A stretch of 64,000 nt of DNA from Myotis daubentonii (Eukaryota; Chordata; Mammalia; Chiroptera; Vespertilionidae). Under the pieces are notes generated by a model that saw nothing but the letters and a program-made list of their open reading frames with translations, made no database searches and was not told the origin of the DNA. The translations under genes and the position numbers were made by a program. The DNA lies in the NCBI RefSeq assembly GCF_963259705.1, contig NC_081842.1:185818349-185882348 (forward strand), in the 5' to 3' direction. Below, piece after piece: positions 9,443 to 21,613 of the stretch. The first letter of the stretch is position 1. Each line of letters starts with the position of its first letter.

Positions 9443-10160
9443 TATTAAATAATATTACTTCAAAGCATTGTTGTTTAAATCATGAAATATTTACATTTTA
9501 TTTGAAATTAAATAATGAGCATGTAGTAAAGACCCTGGCATATGGTTTACTTTTAGAAAAATATTTATTAAGTCTAATCAAGATGTATTTTATTAAGAAC
9601 CTGTTATATTCCTGACACTGTGCTAAGCATTGAAGATATACAATAGCAAAAAAAAAAAAAAAACCCACACCAATCAATGTGTCTCTCACGTGTTGTTTCC
9701 CTCTCTCTCTCTCTCTTCCTCTTCTCCGCCCCCCCGCCTTTTCATACTCTACAATGGCAAAAAAAAATTCCCTATATTTCCTAGAGCTTACATTTTAGTG
9801 AATTCAGTATAAATTAATAAGGAAATAATCATGCAAAATGTTAATTTACTTCATTGATAAATTTTATAAGGAGAGAAATCATCACTGAACTAAATTATTA
9901 CTTTGGATTCTAAGGTAGTAACATTCACCATCTAAGTCTTACTTGTATAATAAAGCTCAAATGATTATTTAGCCGCCATAGAACATTGTTGCAATGTTAT
10001 CTATTGGATAAATAAATAACTGAATGGTTAACTTAAAAATGGGAATATGACTACGGAGAGTAGTTTCATTGATTCAACAAACATTTTGGTGATTCACTGT
10101 GAACCCAAGCATTTATATAAGGCAGTCCCTGAATCAAGTACACAAAAAACTATAAACCAA
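9443..10160. other. Relic DNA with a VES tail fragment
   Basis: 'acctgttatattcctgacactgtgctaagcattg' (about 9600-9634) and, after an interruption, 'cctagagcttacattttag' (about 9779-9798) are parts of one old mammalian repeat. The interruption at 9645-9738 is an A-run followed by 'caatcaatgtgtctctcacg' and CT-rich DNA, like the tail of a VES SINE. 'acaatagcaaaaa' and 'acaatggcaaaaa' flank it as a likely target duplication. The rest is unclassified. Confidence 0.5.
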
Positions 10161-10391
10161 TCTATAATAATAAAAAGGTAATATGCTAATTAGACCAGAT
10201 GTCTTAAGGACGTCATTCCGGACATCCTTCCTGATAAAGCCAGGTCTGGAGGGAAGCCAGCTGGGGTCCCAGGTGCCTGTGGGCAGCCAGAGGAGGGAAG
10301 CCTGGGTCCCAGATGCCGAGGGAAGCCAGTGCCAGCAGCTGGGGGAAGGAAGGCCTACTCTTGCATGAATTTTCATGCATCGGGCCTCAAG
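10161..10391 (+). mobile_element. Helitron, short non-autonomous copy
   Basis: Starts TCTATAATAATAAAAAGGTAATATGC after host A. It carries 'ccggacatccttcc' like the E-type copies and ends with hairpin 'tgcatgaattttcatgca' then CGGGCCTCAAG before host T. Confidence 0.9.
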
Positions 10392-10494
10392 TATATAAAA
10401 TAATAAGTTTAGTACTAGAGATACATGTAAGTTATGGTGAAAATTTATCACTTTAGTTGGCTAGAGGGTCAAAGAATAGATAAAAGAAGACAAC

Positions 10495-10640
10495 AAAGAG
10501 AAAATACATAATCTGGTCCTTAAAGCCAGTCTTAAATAGAAAAAACTCATCTTACTTAAATAAGTATTATAAACCTGATATGATAGCCAAAAGCTTCAAT
10601 TTAATAGTGAAATAAATGGTAAAAAAAAAAAAGCAATCAA
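10495..10640 (+). mobile_element. Small L1 fragment
   Basis: 'cctgatatgatagccaaaagc' followed by 'ttaatagtgaaa' resembles a sense segment of old L1 ORF2, ending in an A-run. Confidence 0.4.
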
Positions 10641-11559
10641 ATCATGTCATGATCTCAATTTATATAAAGCAAAACATATCCTAGTATTTTTATTAAGATC
10701 ATAAAGTTGGTTGTAGAGTAGGGTAGTCATATTTCACCATTCATTGTGTTTGCAGTATCAACATTATATGATGTGCTATAACATAGTTACTTGTTTATGT
10801 GGAAAGTTCTCATATGAGGAATTTCATGCAGGATTTTTTTTCTTATTCTTTGTGTATGGTTTTTAACTGGTGAACAATTAAGAAAGACCCAAATTTAGAC
10901 TAGAAACTTATTGTGACATAAACTTATAAATATTGCTGTTGCAATATAAATAAAACACAGATGTAGAAAGTGAAAAAGATCTTTATGCAAATAAACTCTT
11001 GGTACTAGAAACAGAACATCTTAGACTGTTAAGATGAGTCTTAAAGCTATGGGTTGTTTGGCTGATCTACTGCCAAAGAAATGAGAGATTGATATTTAAA
11101 TTTTATGCAAAGTTTCATGGATAGTCTAAGCCTTGCTTTGGCAGAACAAAAGGAATAAAATCTGAGGAAAAGGCATTGAAACTCTTATAGGCTTTGATTT
11201 GCTAAATGTATGGGAAAAACTTTGGAGTCTAACCAGATGAGCTCTCAGAATAACTTACTATTCTTCCTTGTGAATCTGGAATGGCCCACACTGACTTACT
11301 TTTAATTTTAATTTTAATTTTAATTTTGTGGTCATTGGATTTCAGCAAGCTTGCTTATAGCATTCTGTGGAGTGACTAACAAAATGCTGATGACTCTTTG
11401 ATCTTGAACTCGTTTTACTCTGATCTATCCTTCCAGCTACCTGCCCAAAAGCTTCCACATCAATACTGAACAGAAGTCTGTACTTTCCCAAAGTCTGTGT
11501 CCTTTTTTAGTGTTTTCTTAGTTTTACCTTAGTTTTACTGTACCACTGTCTACTTGATT
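10641..11559. other. Noncoding DNA with a 25-bp shared repeat and (TTTTAA)n
   Basis: Positions 10645-10669 match 25 bp inside the Helitron at 9119-9143. A (TTTTAA)n run lies at 11299-11326. The rest shows no repeat or coding signal I can name. Confidence 0.45.
11299..11326 (+). repeat. (TTTTAA)n microsatellite
   Basis: About four and a half units of ttttaa in a row. Confidence 0.9.
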
Positions 11560-11895
11560 AACCAAACTAGAAACTTGAAGTTTGTTCCTGATGATTCATT
11601 TATTATTTATGCTGTCCTCTCTATCTGAAAGACTTTTCTCTAATTCTCAATCTGCCTGGCTATCAAATCCTTTAAGATATAGATAAAATCTCCTCTCTTC
11701 TAAGAAGCTTCCTCTCACTTCCAGACTGTGTTCCTAATAGCTTTTGTTGCTGATGCTAACAAAGCATGGTTACCACATGATGTAATTGATAGTTTGTGTG
11801 CCACTTTCCATCCTGGGTTTTTAGCTATTTTATTATTACTATTATTTTTATTACTATTTTATCTTGGTTTCTTCAATACTTGGTATGATGTCTGC
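11560..11895 (+). mobile_element. L2 LINE 3' fragment
   Basis: 'gtcctctctatctgaaagac', 'tcctctcttctaagaagctt' and 'cttcctctcacttcc' follow the sense 3' end of L2. It is diverged and is cut by the Helitron at 11910. Confidence 0.6.
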
Positions 11896-11909
11896 CTTTA
11901 AAAAATAGA

Positions 11910-12223
11910 TCTTACCTAATAATAGACAAACATGGTAATTGACCATACCTTTGCTATGCCTCTCATTGGCTAATCAGTGTGATATGCAAATTAACCACCA
12001 ACAAAAATGGCAGTTAATTTGCATACTAGGTTCCAGGCAGTGGAGCGAAGTCTGACGGCCCCAGGGTCGGCGGAGCAGCGAGGCCTCATGGCCCCGGGGT
12101 GGCTTTGGCCAGAGCCCAGCCAGAGCGAAGGCCTGGGTCCCCGGTGCAGGAGGAAAACTGGTGCCAGCAGCCAAGGGGAGGGAAGGCCTATTGCACTAAT
12201 CTCTTTGTGCAACAGGCCTCTAG
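11910..12223 (+). mobile_element. Helitron, C-like 5' end, short
   Basis: Starts TCTTACCTAATAATAGAC after host A and carries 'ctcattggctaatcag' and ATGCAAAT. Its body (12030-12190) differs from the full C type. It ends 'tttgtgcaacaggcctctag' before host T. Confidence 0.9.
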
Positions 12224-12359
12224 TATGTCAATAAAATGAATGTGTTTACCTATTGCTATAGTGATACCCTCATACTGACTTTTTTGCATTAAGACTTGAG
12301 TCTTTTGGGGTAACTGTACTTCTTTCCCAAGCTGAAAAATCCCTAAATGTGGAAAAGAA

Positions 12360-12700
12360 TAAACCTATAGATTGATTGAGCCTCAAACAGGATAAATAAA
12401 TCCAAGTAAAACTGTGTCAAATCACATAATATTCAAACTCTAAAAACTAAAGAAAAAGAAAAAAATCTCCAAAGGAACCATAAAAAAAAGCATTATTTAA
12501 CTAGTATAGGGAAAATATTTTGTATGATACAAGATTTATCATCAGAAGTCATGGAAAACAGAAGGAATTGCTTCAGCATTCAAGTGCTGGTAGAAAAGAA
12601 CTGTCAACCCAGAATTCTATATTAAGTGAAAATGTCCTTCAGGAATGAAGTGAAAAATCAAGACATTGCTTTTGCTGTCAGATTTTAAAAATCATCACCA
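12360..12700 (+). mobile_element. L1 or HAL1 ORF1 fragment
   Basis: 'gtagaaaagaactgtcaacc' then 'cagaattctatattaagtg' and 'gaagtcatggaaaacagaagg' match the sense C-terminal region of L1 ORF1. Frames are broken. Confidence 0.65.
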
Positions 12701-13545
12701 AGACCAATGTCAGGGAATTTACTGCCCATGTTTTCTTCTAGGAGTGTTATAGTTTCATATGTCTTTAATCCTAATTTTTGTTTATTGTGTAAGATAGTGG
12801 TCCAGATTCATTCTTTTGTACATGACAGTCCTTTCCACATTGTATACTCTTGGCCCCTTCATAATAAATTGATTGCTTATATATGAGTGGGCTTATTTCT
12901 GGGCTTTCTGTTCTGCTCTATGATCCATTTGTCTGTTTTTATACTAATACCACACTGTTTCGATTACTATAGCTTTGTATTATAGTTTAAAATCAGTGCA
13001 TGTGATGCCTCCAGTTTTGTTCTTCTCCCTCAAGGTTATTTTGGCTATTCGGGGTCTTATTTTTTTATTATTTATTACACCTTTATTGATCTCAGAGAGG
13101 AAGGGAGAGGGAGAGAGAAATAGAAACATCATTGATGAGAGAGAATCATTGATTGGCTACTTCCTGCATGTCTTCTACCGAGCCTGCAACCTGGGCATGT
13201 GCCCTTGACTGAAATTGAACCCGGGATTCTTCAGTCCACAGGCTGACACTCTATCTACTGAGCCAAACCATCTGGCACAGGTCTTTTTTAGTTCTATACA
13301 AATTTTAGGACTATATATTCTTTTTCTGTAAAAAATGCTATTCGAATTTTGATAGAAATTGCAGTGAATCTGTATAATGTTTTGAATAGTATAGACATAT
13401 TAACAATATTAATTTTTCTAATCTATGAGCATGGAATATATTTCCATTTATTTATGTCTTCAATTTCTTTTACTAATGTCAGGTAGTTTTCAATATATAG
13501 GTCTTTTGTTTGAGTTAAATGTGGACTCATGGCGTGAACATACCA
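12701..13545 (-). mobile_element. L1 ORF2 fragment split by a VES SINE
   Basis: Antisense L1 ORF2 is visible ('ttctgttctgctctatgatcc', 'gattactatagctttgtatt' and, past the SINE, 'gttttgaatagtatagacat'). The SINE at 13060-13280 splits it. It meets a plus-strand ORF1-type fragment at about 12700, so two L1 pieces lie in opposite orientation. Confidence 0.8.
13060..13280 (-). mobile_element. VES SINE in L1
   Basis: Minus-strand copy of the 'gtggatagagc' subtype: B box complement 'gaaattgaacccgggattc' and A box complement 'ctctatctactgagcc'. Target duplication approximately 'ggtcttattttt' and 'ggtcttttttag'. Confidence 0.92.
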
Positions 13546-14544
13546 ATATTTTCTGAAATAATTAAAATTTAAGTTAAAATTTTTTTTAATGATTATGTCA
13601 AATGGCGCATGGAAGATGTCAACAATGTGGTCCCTTTTCCAGTGCAGTTAATTCAGTGGAGTCCCAGCTCCATACTCTTCTAGGTAGGAATGGTCTACAT
13701 GAGCATGTCCTGTCCCTTTGGTGAAAACAGAGTGAAAAATCATTAGATTATGGACTTCCTAGTTCATAGGAACTTCCATCCTCCACACCTCAGGCCTGAA
13801 ATTGAAAATCTCTGAGACATTTAAAAGAATTTTAGTTGTCAATAATTTTTAATTCTAGTTTCAGTAGTGTCTGTTGCTTAAGAAAAACTAAGACCCAGGT
13901 GTTCTAATTTCTTACCTTGGTGTAGCTGTCACTCAAATGTCAAAAGCTCATTATCAATGTCATAAACAAAATCAGTATTGAATAAAGAAGATCATGATAT
14001 TAACTACATGTGTTGCATTTTTTTTGTGTGTGACTTGACATTGTGTTTGGTTACTGCTTAATATATTTTATTATAAAATTGTGATTAATCAAATCTTACA
14101 TTGACACCTCACTATATCTCAAAGAGTATAATTGTACCATTTAATTGTGATTTAGTTCTTTTTTTTTGAAAATAGTAGTCTGCAGATGTAGGTAGATAGT
14201 TAGGCTATTATGAAGTATTGAGGTTTCTCCTTCTGCCTCATCAGCCTGAAGATAATATTTTTTTAATTTATTTACTTGTTTTTCTGTACTCTTTCCTTCC
14301 CTGTGTATCATCGTGATTTCTGAAGCTCATAGATTCACTAAGATGCCATAGCTCAGAGAACACTGTTATTAAGAACATTCAAATGAAAAAAAAAAAGCTT
14401 ATTTCTTTCCAATGAATGTTAATATAGAAACACAATATTATACTTTACATCTTTGGGTTGTGAGACAATGGTCATGTGGATTAGCCAAAACAATGGCATT
14501 TGAACGTCTTTTCATCATATGAGGTGAAAACTTTTTTGATCACA
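13546..14544. other. Noncoding DNA, nothing recognised
   Basis: AT-rich sequence with no open frame of note. No repeat was identified by eye. Confidence 0.35.
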
Positions 14545-14960
14545 CCACTTAACAGCTTCTAACCAGCCCTCACGATAAAGCCCAAGTCCCTCCAAATAAC
14601 ATGCCAGGTCCTTTATGAGTTGGCTTCTCTGTACCTTTCTATCTTCAGTTGTCCTTACTCCACGAGGTGTTAGTCATACTGTAACAGCTTTATTGTTTTG
14701 GCTATGCCAGGCTTTCAGTTCTGCCATTGCCTTTGCTCATCTAGTTCCTTCTGTATTGAAGGCTCCATCCTTATTTACCTGATCATTTTCTATAATCTTT
14801 CAGCTATATGTCTATCTGCTCAGCACACTATGTCGTAAAGATCATTGGATATCTGTCTGTCCCATTAGAATGAAAGCTACTTGAGAGCAAAAGCAATATC
14901 TTATTTAATATTTGTATCTCCATTGCTTTGATCACAGTTTTCCAATGCAAATGAGGGAAC
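14545..14960 (+). mobile_element. L2 LINE 3' fragment
   Basis: 'cagccctcacgataaagccc', 'tttgctcatctagttccttc' and 'cattagaatgaaagctacttg' followed by 'agagcaaaagcaatatctta' track the 3' end of L2 in sense order. Confidence 0.65.
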
Positions 14961-15899
14961 TTAGCCCAGCATTACTTGATTAAAAAAAAAAAGGATGGAT
15001 GATATAACAGCACCAAGCATCTCAATATAGCCATGAATTTTGACACAATTATAATTTCCTAAAGTCCTAACTTTCCATACCTGAAAAAACACCCACCTCA
15101 GCTCTGTTTAACAAATTAAACTCTACCTTCCTCCTCCCCTTCTAAGGGAGTTAGGGAAATAATATCTTGGTTGTTATTGTGGCAAGATTGAGGTTCAAAT
15201 ATGGGGGTTCCTATAACATGAGGACTAATAATTGTGCTTTTTTCTAATCAGCGCGGGAGTGGGATTTTAGTTAAGAACATCCCGCTTTCATAGCAGTGCC
15301 ATTTCAGTGCTATGTCCCTCATTTCATTAAACTGTTGACAATTGCTGATGGGATTACAGACAGTAGCTTTCTTTAAGGGAAATATTAGGCAGTTACTGGT
15401 AGATTTCTGACACACCTTTACAAAATGCTTCCTGTTAGCAGGTAGCGGGAAGAGAAATGGATGTAAATCTATTAGTATCAGAATTACATGTCAAAAAGCT
15501 AGAGCAGAGTTCAATTTATTTCTGCAATAATAAACAAGTCAGAGATTGACTTGACAATTATTTCTACGTCAACTACTTGTTTTTTTCTGAGATGAACATT
15601 CCAATATAAAATCAACTTGTGTGGATACCTTTTAGTAAATAACAGCCTATGTGAATTAAGATTATCCCATAGGAGCTAAAATTAAACCATTTCTTCAGTG
15701 GGAATGAATATTTTATAGTTCTCTCTGATAAAGAATGTAAAGTTACATACTTTTTGATGAAATAACAAAATGTTGGATGAAGATTTAGAGGGTATAAATT
15801 CTACTCCTATTTTTCCTATATACTAATTATGTGACTTTGAACAAGTTATAACTACTTAGGTTTTCAATTTACTCAGTTGTATAAACTAATGATGATAAC
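14961..15899. other. Unique-looking DNA, possible conserved noncoding segment
   Basis: 15230-15700 has balanced composition with no repeat match I can see and little low-complexity sequence. That is a weak hint of a conserved noncoding element. No gene. Confidence 0.3.
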
Positions 15900-16095
15900 C
15901 ACTATAATTTATTGAATTCCTAAAATGGGCTTTATCTACAATGTGTTCATCATAAATATGTCATTGCATCTTCACAATACACTAATTACTAAGTTAATTC
16001 CCATTTAACAGATAAGGAAAATGATGTTCAGAAAGCTTAATTAACTTGCTCAAGGCCATGTAGAATATAAAAGGCAGAGCAGAACAAAATCCCAC
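15900..16095 (-). mobile_element. MIR SINE
   Basis: Antisense MIR: 'cccatttaacagataaggaa', 'gttcagaaagcttaattaac' and 'ttgctcaaggccatgtag'. Confidence 0.7.
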
Positions 16096-16744
16096 ATCTT
16101 TTGGTCTTCCATGTCTTTATTCTTTTTTTCTTCTTTTTCACTCCTCTCCTTTTATTTAATCTCATTGCTATCTTGCACAGTTACAGAAATGAACTGATGA
16201 ATTTAAAAGAGCTTTTGTGGCATACACATTTTAGGCATTGCTATTTTTACTTATGCACCTTGGTATCACTAAGTTGGAATGGAGTTGTTTTCTGTTAATG
16301 TTGAGTGGAGAAACACTACAAAACTCTTTGAAGGCTTACACAGATTTAAAAGTTAATTTTTAATTTTTCCTGGATGGTAATTTTTTTCCTACTAAGGCTA
16401 CAAAATTATATTTGATACTGTTATTTATTTATAATATTTGTACTTCTTTCCCTACATCTATTTTCAGGATAAACCTGCATATGTTAAGGGGAATAGAAAG
16501 CTTCCTTAGTAATATCTGAACATTTAGTTTGTAAAGTGCTTTTGCATACATTATATTATTTGTTTTTCAGAGATAGTTTCTTGTTTTGATAGTTGTGAAA
16601 TAAGTATCTTCACTTCTATATACAATTAATGGAACTGAAGTGTAGAGAGGCTTGCCTAAGTTCACAAAGAATGTTTGTGGTAGGGTCAAGAACTCAGGGC
16701 ATATTATTCCAAGTATGGGGTGCTTCCTGCTGTATAAAAAATGA
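16096..16744. other. Noncoding DNA, nothing firm
   Basis: 'tggaactgaagtgtagagag' and 'gcttgcctaagttcacaaag' at about 16630-16670 look like another antisense MIR piece. The rest is unclassified. Confidence 0.4.
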
Positions 16745-17025
16745 GTTTTCAAGGCAGCTATAATATTGTGGTTACTCCTACATGCTTTTGAGTTAAGCAT
16801 CCTGATTTCAAATTTTGACTCATTTGTATATCCTTGGGCAAATTAAAGAATTGACCCAATAATTGGGACAATTAGATACCAAACCTGGTACCTGCATTTT
16901 CACATCTATAAAATGAAGATAATAATATTTATTTTGTAAGGTTGTTGTGAGTTTTGAATGAGTGAAACATTAGCATAGTGACTAATGCATAACAAGCACT
17001 CAATAAATTTTAGCTGTATTTTGCT
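16745..17025 (+). mobile_element. MIR SINE
   Basis: Sense MIR: 'tccttgggcaaatta', 'cacatctataaaatgaag', 'gtaaggttgttgtgagttt' and 'agcactcaataaattttagc' in order. Confidence 0.7.
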
Positions 17026-17539
17026 CACTGGTTTTGTATTATAAGTTGTGGTCACATGATTAATTATACAGACCATTTTTGTAAGTTATTTAAAGTTTCA
17101 ATTTATTAATTCAATGAACATCCCTGGAATGCTTCTGATGTGCTGTATATTTTCTAGGCATGAAAGGGTATATATAATAGAGTTCCTACTCTCAAAGAGC
17201 TCATTTTTTTTTTCAAGAAGAAAATTAAGACACAAATGAATGAAAAGGCAAATATTATTGACTTCTATAGACACCTGACTTTAGAAAAGTATGTGTTAAC
17301 TTCTAAACTTTGGGTTTTTCTTATCATTGTTAAAATTATTTTACTTAAAGAATTATACATTTGTGGGAGAGTATCATTTTAGAAATCCTGTAACAAAAGT
17401 GAAAGATGCAAATGAAATTCATTGTTTAGTAGATTGAGATCTATTTAACAAATAGATTTCCTTGGTCTGTTTTTAAAAAAATGCAGAATAGAGAATCTTT
17501 TCAATTGCAATACATGCATTATTGATTATAATGATATCT
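17026..17539. other. Relic DNA, ancient repeat piece at 17100-17240
   Basis: 'tcaatgaacatccctggaatg' (about 17110) through 'ctcaaagagctcattttt' is an old mammalian repeat of the same kind as at 4187 and 9600. Family not assigned. Confidence 0.35.
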
Positions 17540-17710
17540 GGAAATTTATTAAGTGTTTACCATGTGCCAAGCATTATACTAGGTGCTTTATAGATACTAT
17601 AAATTCTCACAAACACTATAAGTACTACTATTCCTCTTTAAGAGATGTAGCAACTGAGGCTCAAAGAAGTGACATAACTCTATGGAATTGGGCTTCACGC
17701 CCAGTGCTGT
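17540..17710 (-). mobile_element. MIR SINE
   Basis: Antisense MIR: 'tgtttaccatgtgccaagca', 'aggtgctttatagatac' and 'gcaactgaggctcaaagaag'. Confidence 0.7.
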
Positions 17711-18055
17711 TTGTCTCCAAACTCTGTTAGACTTGGAAAAAATTTGAACAATTGAATCTCACTTTTAAGCTTGAGTTTTGCTTTATTGTATTCAATTCTA
17801 TTAGCTTCCCCCCCCCCCTTTATCTACTATATGGTTACCTGTGTGGTAATCATAATGCTTACATATAACAACCTTTATTTATATTAGTCTCTTGATAACA
17901 TCTTAAATTTAAACACATTCTAAAGCTCTACATTTTTACTCTTCCTACACGTTTTGTTTTTGATGACACATTTTACATATTTTTATGTTGTGTATTCCTT
18001 AACTAATTGTTATAGTTATTGTTCTTTTTACTATTTTTGTCTTTTAACCTTTATA

Positions 18056-18432
18056 TCCTATATAATAAAAGGCTAATATGCAAATAGAGCCAACAGCGAA
18101 ATGACCGGTTGCTATGATACACACTGACCACCACGGGGCAGACGCTCAATACAGGAGCTGCCTTTTGGTGGTCATTGTTCTCCCACAGGGGGAGTGCTGC
18201 TCAGTCAGAAGCCGGGCTCATGGCTGGTGAGCCCAGTAGCGGTGGCGGGAGGCTCTTCCACCTCTGCAGCACCTCTAAGGATTTCCTACTACTGGTTTAG
18301 ACCCGCTCCCTGCGGGAAGTAGGCCTAAGCCATCTGTTGGACATGCCTCGAGGGCTCCTGGACTGCGAGAGGGCACAAGCTGGGCTGAGGGAACCCCCAA
18401 GAGTGCACAGATTTTGTGCACCGGGCCTTTAG
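18056..18432 (+). mobile_element. Helitron, A type
   Basis: Canonical 5' end TCCTATATAATAAAAGGC with ATGCAAAT at about 18078, after host A. It ends in hairpin 'gtgcacagattttgtgcac' and CGGGCCTTTAG before host T. It carries the 44-bp inverted CTCF-like pair in decayed form. Inserted into an old L1/HAL1. Confidence 0.93.
18128..18171. promoter_or_regulatory. Decayed inverted CTCF-like pair
   Basis: CCACCACGGGGCAGA at 18128-18142 on plus and CCACCAAAAGGCAGC on minus at 18157-18171. The 44-bp span is kept but both arms have mismatches to the CTCF core, so binding is less likely here than at 9214 or 27002. Confidence 0.4.
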
Positions 18433-18940
18433 TTAACTTTATAAATTATTAGTCCACTATCTTTACTATGTATTTACTTAGTGAGATTTATACTTTGATA
18501 TGTTTTCTTGTTACTAATTAGCACCCTTTCTTTTTAGCTTAAAGAAGTCCCTTTAATGTTTCTTGTGAGGCTACTTTAGTGGTAATGAACTCCTTTAGCT
18601 TCTGCTTGTCTGGAGGAGTCTTTATCTCTCCTTCAGTTCTGAATAATTTTGCCTGATACAGTATTTGTGTTTAGAACTTTTTTTTATTTTAGCATGTTGA
18701 ATGTATGATGCTACTCCCTTCTGGCCTGCAAAATTTTTGCTTAAACATAATATGATAGTCATATGAGGGTTCCCTTGTACACAACAAATTGTTTTTCTCT
18801 TGAAGCTTTTAAGATTCTCACTTTGTCTTTAAATTTTGACATTTAAATAAATGTGTCTTGGTATGGGTCTCCTTGGTTCATCTTATTTGTAATTCTCTAG
18901 GGTTCCTTGACCTCATTGTCTGTTTCCTTCCCTAGTGTTG

Positions 18941-19364
18941 ACATAAGAATGTACAAAATGTAGATAATTTTTACAAAATTTTGTTGAGCCAAACAAAGAA
19001 TATACCTGGGAGCAGTATATTAACAGAAAGAGAAAAATGCTCTTCAGAATGGCAGTTTTCAGCTTCTTTTATGCATTTGGAATTAGAGAAGAAGGATAAA
19101 GAAGATTATATGTGAGAGCAAAGCAGGGATTGGATTTCAGGATAGTTAACAGGATTATGTATCTCTTAAGGGTGATTTTGTTTCTGAAAAGAGACATTTT
19201 AGAGGTGTGTTAATGTAGATACACAGAAAAACTGGGCAGGGCTTGTTTAAGGTAAAGGTAAAACTTTTACTAAAGAGTATATTCCTGGGGCGTGACTGCC
19301 TATCATAATCTGCCCAGTTAGGAATTTATGGTAAGATCACCTTGTATCAAGACTATATTAAGAA
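18941..19364. other. Noncoding DNA, nothing recognised
   Basis: No repeat or coding signal identified. Confidence 0.35.
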
Positions 19365-19505
19365 TTTTTCTCAGCATTACTAATCATCAGGGAAATGCAA
19401 ATCAAAACCACAATGAGATATCACCTCACACTTTTTAGAATGGCTATTATAAAAAAGGCAAGTAGTAAGAATTATTGGTGAGAATGTACAGAAAAGGGAT
19501 TCTGG
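19365..19505 (+). mobile_element. L1 ORF2 fragment
   Basis: 'taatcatcagggaaatgcaa' and 'aaaccacaatgagatatcac' are a well-known sense segment of the L1 ORF2 C-terminal region. Truncated at both ends. Confidence 0.8.
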
Positions 19506-19678
19506 TGGGCAGAATCTTATTTTTTTTAATTTAATTTGATGATATTTGAATTTAATATTGATTACTTGGGTTAAAATTTACTCTTTTGTTATTTGATTTT
19601 TAATTATGCTTATTAGGTTTAATCTGTCCTCAGTATTGCCTCTTTTTATGCCTCCTTTTGATAAACTGAGTAATTTCA
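19506..19678. other. AT-rich flank of the MINDY3 retrocopy
   Basis: AT-rich sequence. The last bases ('gagtaatttca') are the left flank of the retrocopy poly(A) and one place to look for a target duplication. Confidence 0.4.
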
Positions 19679-21613
19679 TTTTTTTTTAAAGAAGTGTTTA
19701 TTTAGGCCATCCACTAGGATCATAATAAATAATGCAATATACTAATAACAGATGTTTTTATGCATTTATCATATTTATAAATTTACAAAAAACCTGGCTT
19801 ACAGGGCTGTTGGGACAAGTTTAGAAGAGTGTATTTGACAATACAGTAAGAGTTAACAGTGTTAAGACTATTAAACAGATTCTCTTTACTATCTTTTTAA
19901 AACATACATTATATATCTGTGAATAAATGGTAATGTTACTTTATAGTTTCTACTTTTTATAAACATGCCAGAGCTAAGCCAATTGTCAAAAGATCCAAGT
20001 TGATAATTTTTTATTTATTAGTATTTCTAATGGGAAACAGATTTTTAAAAAGAAATAAAAATTAACTCTGCATTTAAATATGGAGGCTGATATATTGCAA
20101 GCCAGAATCATTTAAACAATATAATATACCTGAATGAAATAAACCCCAAAATAGAAGTTTATAAATAGTAACTTTGATACTCAATATACAAATGCTATAG
20201 TATTAAATATTTGTAATTTGATAAATGACCAATTATCCAACTGCAAAAGTGGTGAACTTTGATTAAAGCTTAATTTTGCTATTAAATTTCACACACAGAG
20301 TTAAAATAGGGTAAATTTTAACATAAATAATTTAAACATATCTTAAACACTGAAAATGTGTTCTTATGTTATTTACAATTAGTCAGTGATACCAGTGTAT
20401 AGCCAATTGCCAGTCTTACAACCCTCTTTCAACATCTGCTATTACAATCTTCCTTTTAAATGCTTATGCAAATCAGTTTAGTGAAGGAGAGGATCTATGG
20501 TCCAGAGTAATTCAATGTATGGCCATTTGGTTTGAAGACAGCGTTTAAATAGGAGTGTCATCTGTTTGTAGCATGGGATCTTCAAAACCCATAATAACTG
20601 CGGTCCCTTCCACAATAATGACCTTTCCATTATAATTTGACTGCTTCAGTCCATTGTAGTGGTAGATAGTAAAAGACTCTGGACCACTGGAGCCCTGATC
20701 AGGAAAAAATTCTTGAAGAAATGGACCCAATGGTATGATTCCTAATCCTTCTGGATCTAATTTATTCTTCATGACATTTATATATTCAGGATCTGAAACA
20801 AGGTCCAACGTTTTCATCACATCTTCTAGAATTGAATAAGGTATGAATCCATTATCTTCTGGGTCATAGGTTTGAAAAACTCGCCTGGCTTGTTCTGAAG
20901 GAGTCTCGGGACAACCAAAGCCATATCCTTGGCAAAAAATATGGTGAGGTGAGTTTCACTGCCAACAATCCAAATAGGGAATTTTGGAGATTTCAAGTAA
21001 GAACCAACCTTACAGTATCTTAAAGCTTCCATTAAGGTTAAGAACCCTACAGCTGCTTGTTCATGTATACCAAGAAGTTTCATTCCTGAGCATTCTCTAC
21101 CACCATCCCATACATTAGAAACAGCATGTCCCGTCAATAAGAGGTTAATTAAGCTTTGACTGCCATGTCCATACACAGGATCTATCAAAGGTTCAGTTGA
21201 ATCTTCAATTTCATTTTTTTATGTTTTCAGTGTCCTTTGTCAATAACACAGAATACAGAAAAAGCAATACTCCAAATTTGCTTCCCTTCCCCACATTGAA
21301 TACTGGTCCAAGACAGCATCTTTTAATTTGGATAAACTTCCGAATGATCTTTTCTGAATTAATGAATGAAATCGCTCAAAGCCAAGCTCTTTGACAGCCA
21401 AGGCAGAAGAAGAATGTTCCACTTGGCAACTAGACTCTGCAGGACTCCCAGAAATACTAGCATTTTCCTCGGCTGTCTTTCCTCTTAACCATGAAATGAA
21501 GCAGTATGATCCAGAGTTGTCACAACAGGCACTTTCTAAAATATCACATAAGGTGTGACAGAGGAGTTCCTTCGGCTCTTCCTCTGGGCAATCCGTCCAA
21601 GAAGACTTCTCAG
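19679..21613 (-). pseudogene. MINDY3: Processed pseudogene of MINDY3 (FAM188A), 5'-truncated
   Basis: MINDY3 is a K48-linkage-selective deubiquitinase of the MINDY family; this copy cannot encode it. Minus-strand peptides match the known protein: SCQVEHSSSALAVKELGFER, IDPVYGHGSQSLINLLLTGH, GMKLLGIHEQAAVGFLTLME and FTIYHYNGLKQSNY, in order and without introns. Coding homology begins at about residue 70 (SEKSSW), so the N-terminal part with the catalytic Cys is missing. Breaks include a one-base insertion just after TDDTPI (about 20545), a frameshift near 20910 and stops around 21190-21240. The 3'UTR (about 19690-20460) ends with AATAAA on the minus strand (about 19697-19702) and a short poly(A), seen as T at 19679-19687. 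The functional gene must lie elsewhere. Confidence 0.93.

Larger units (their letters stand above)
17850..18940 (-). mobile_element. L1/HAL1 ORF1-region fragment split by a Helitron
   Basis: The antisense of L1-type ORF1 and its flank lies on both sides of the Helitron at 18056-18432. Examples are 'ctacttttgtcttttaacc'-like sequence before it and 'ggtaatgaactcctttagct', 'ctactcccttctggcctgc', 'cttttaagattctcac' after it. The similarity in layout to the HAL1 at 40.5 kb suggests a HAL1 origin, but this is an inference. Confidence 0.7.

Noticed and set aside
20545..21188. MINDY3-like frames as an active gene
   Set aside because: Intronless, 5'-truncated, frameshifted, with poly(A) at the 3' end; it is a processed pseudogene.
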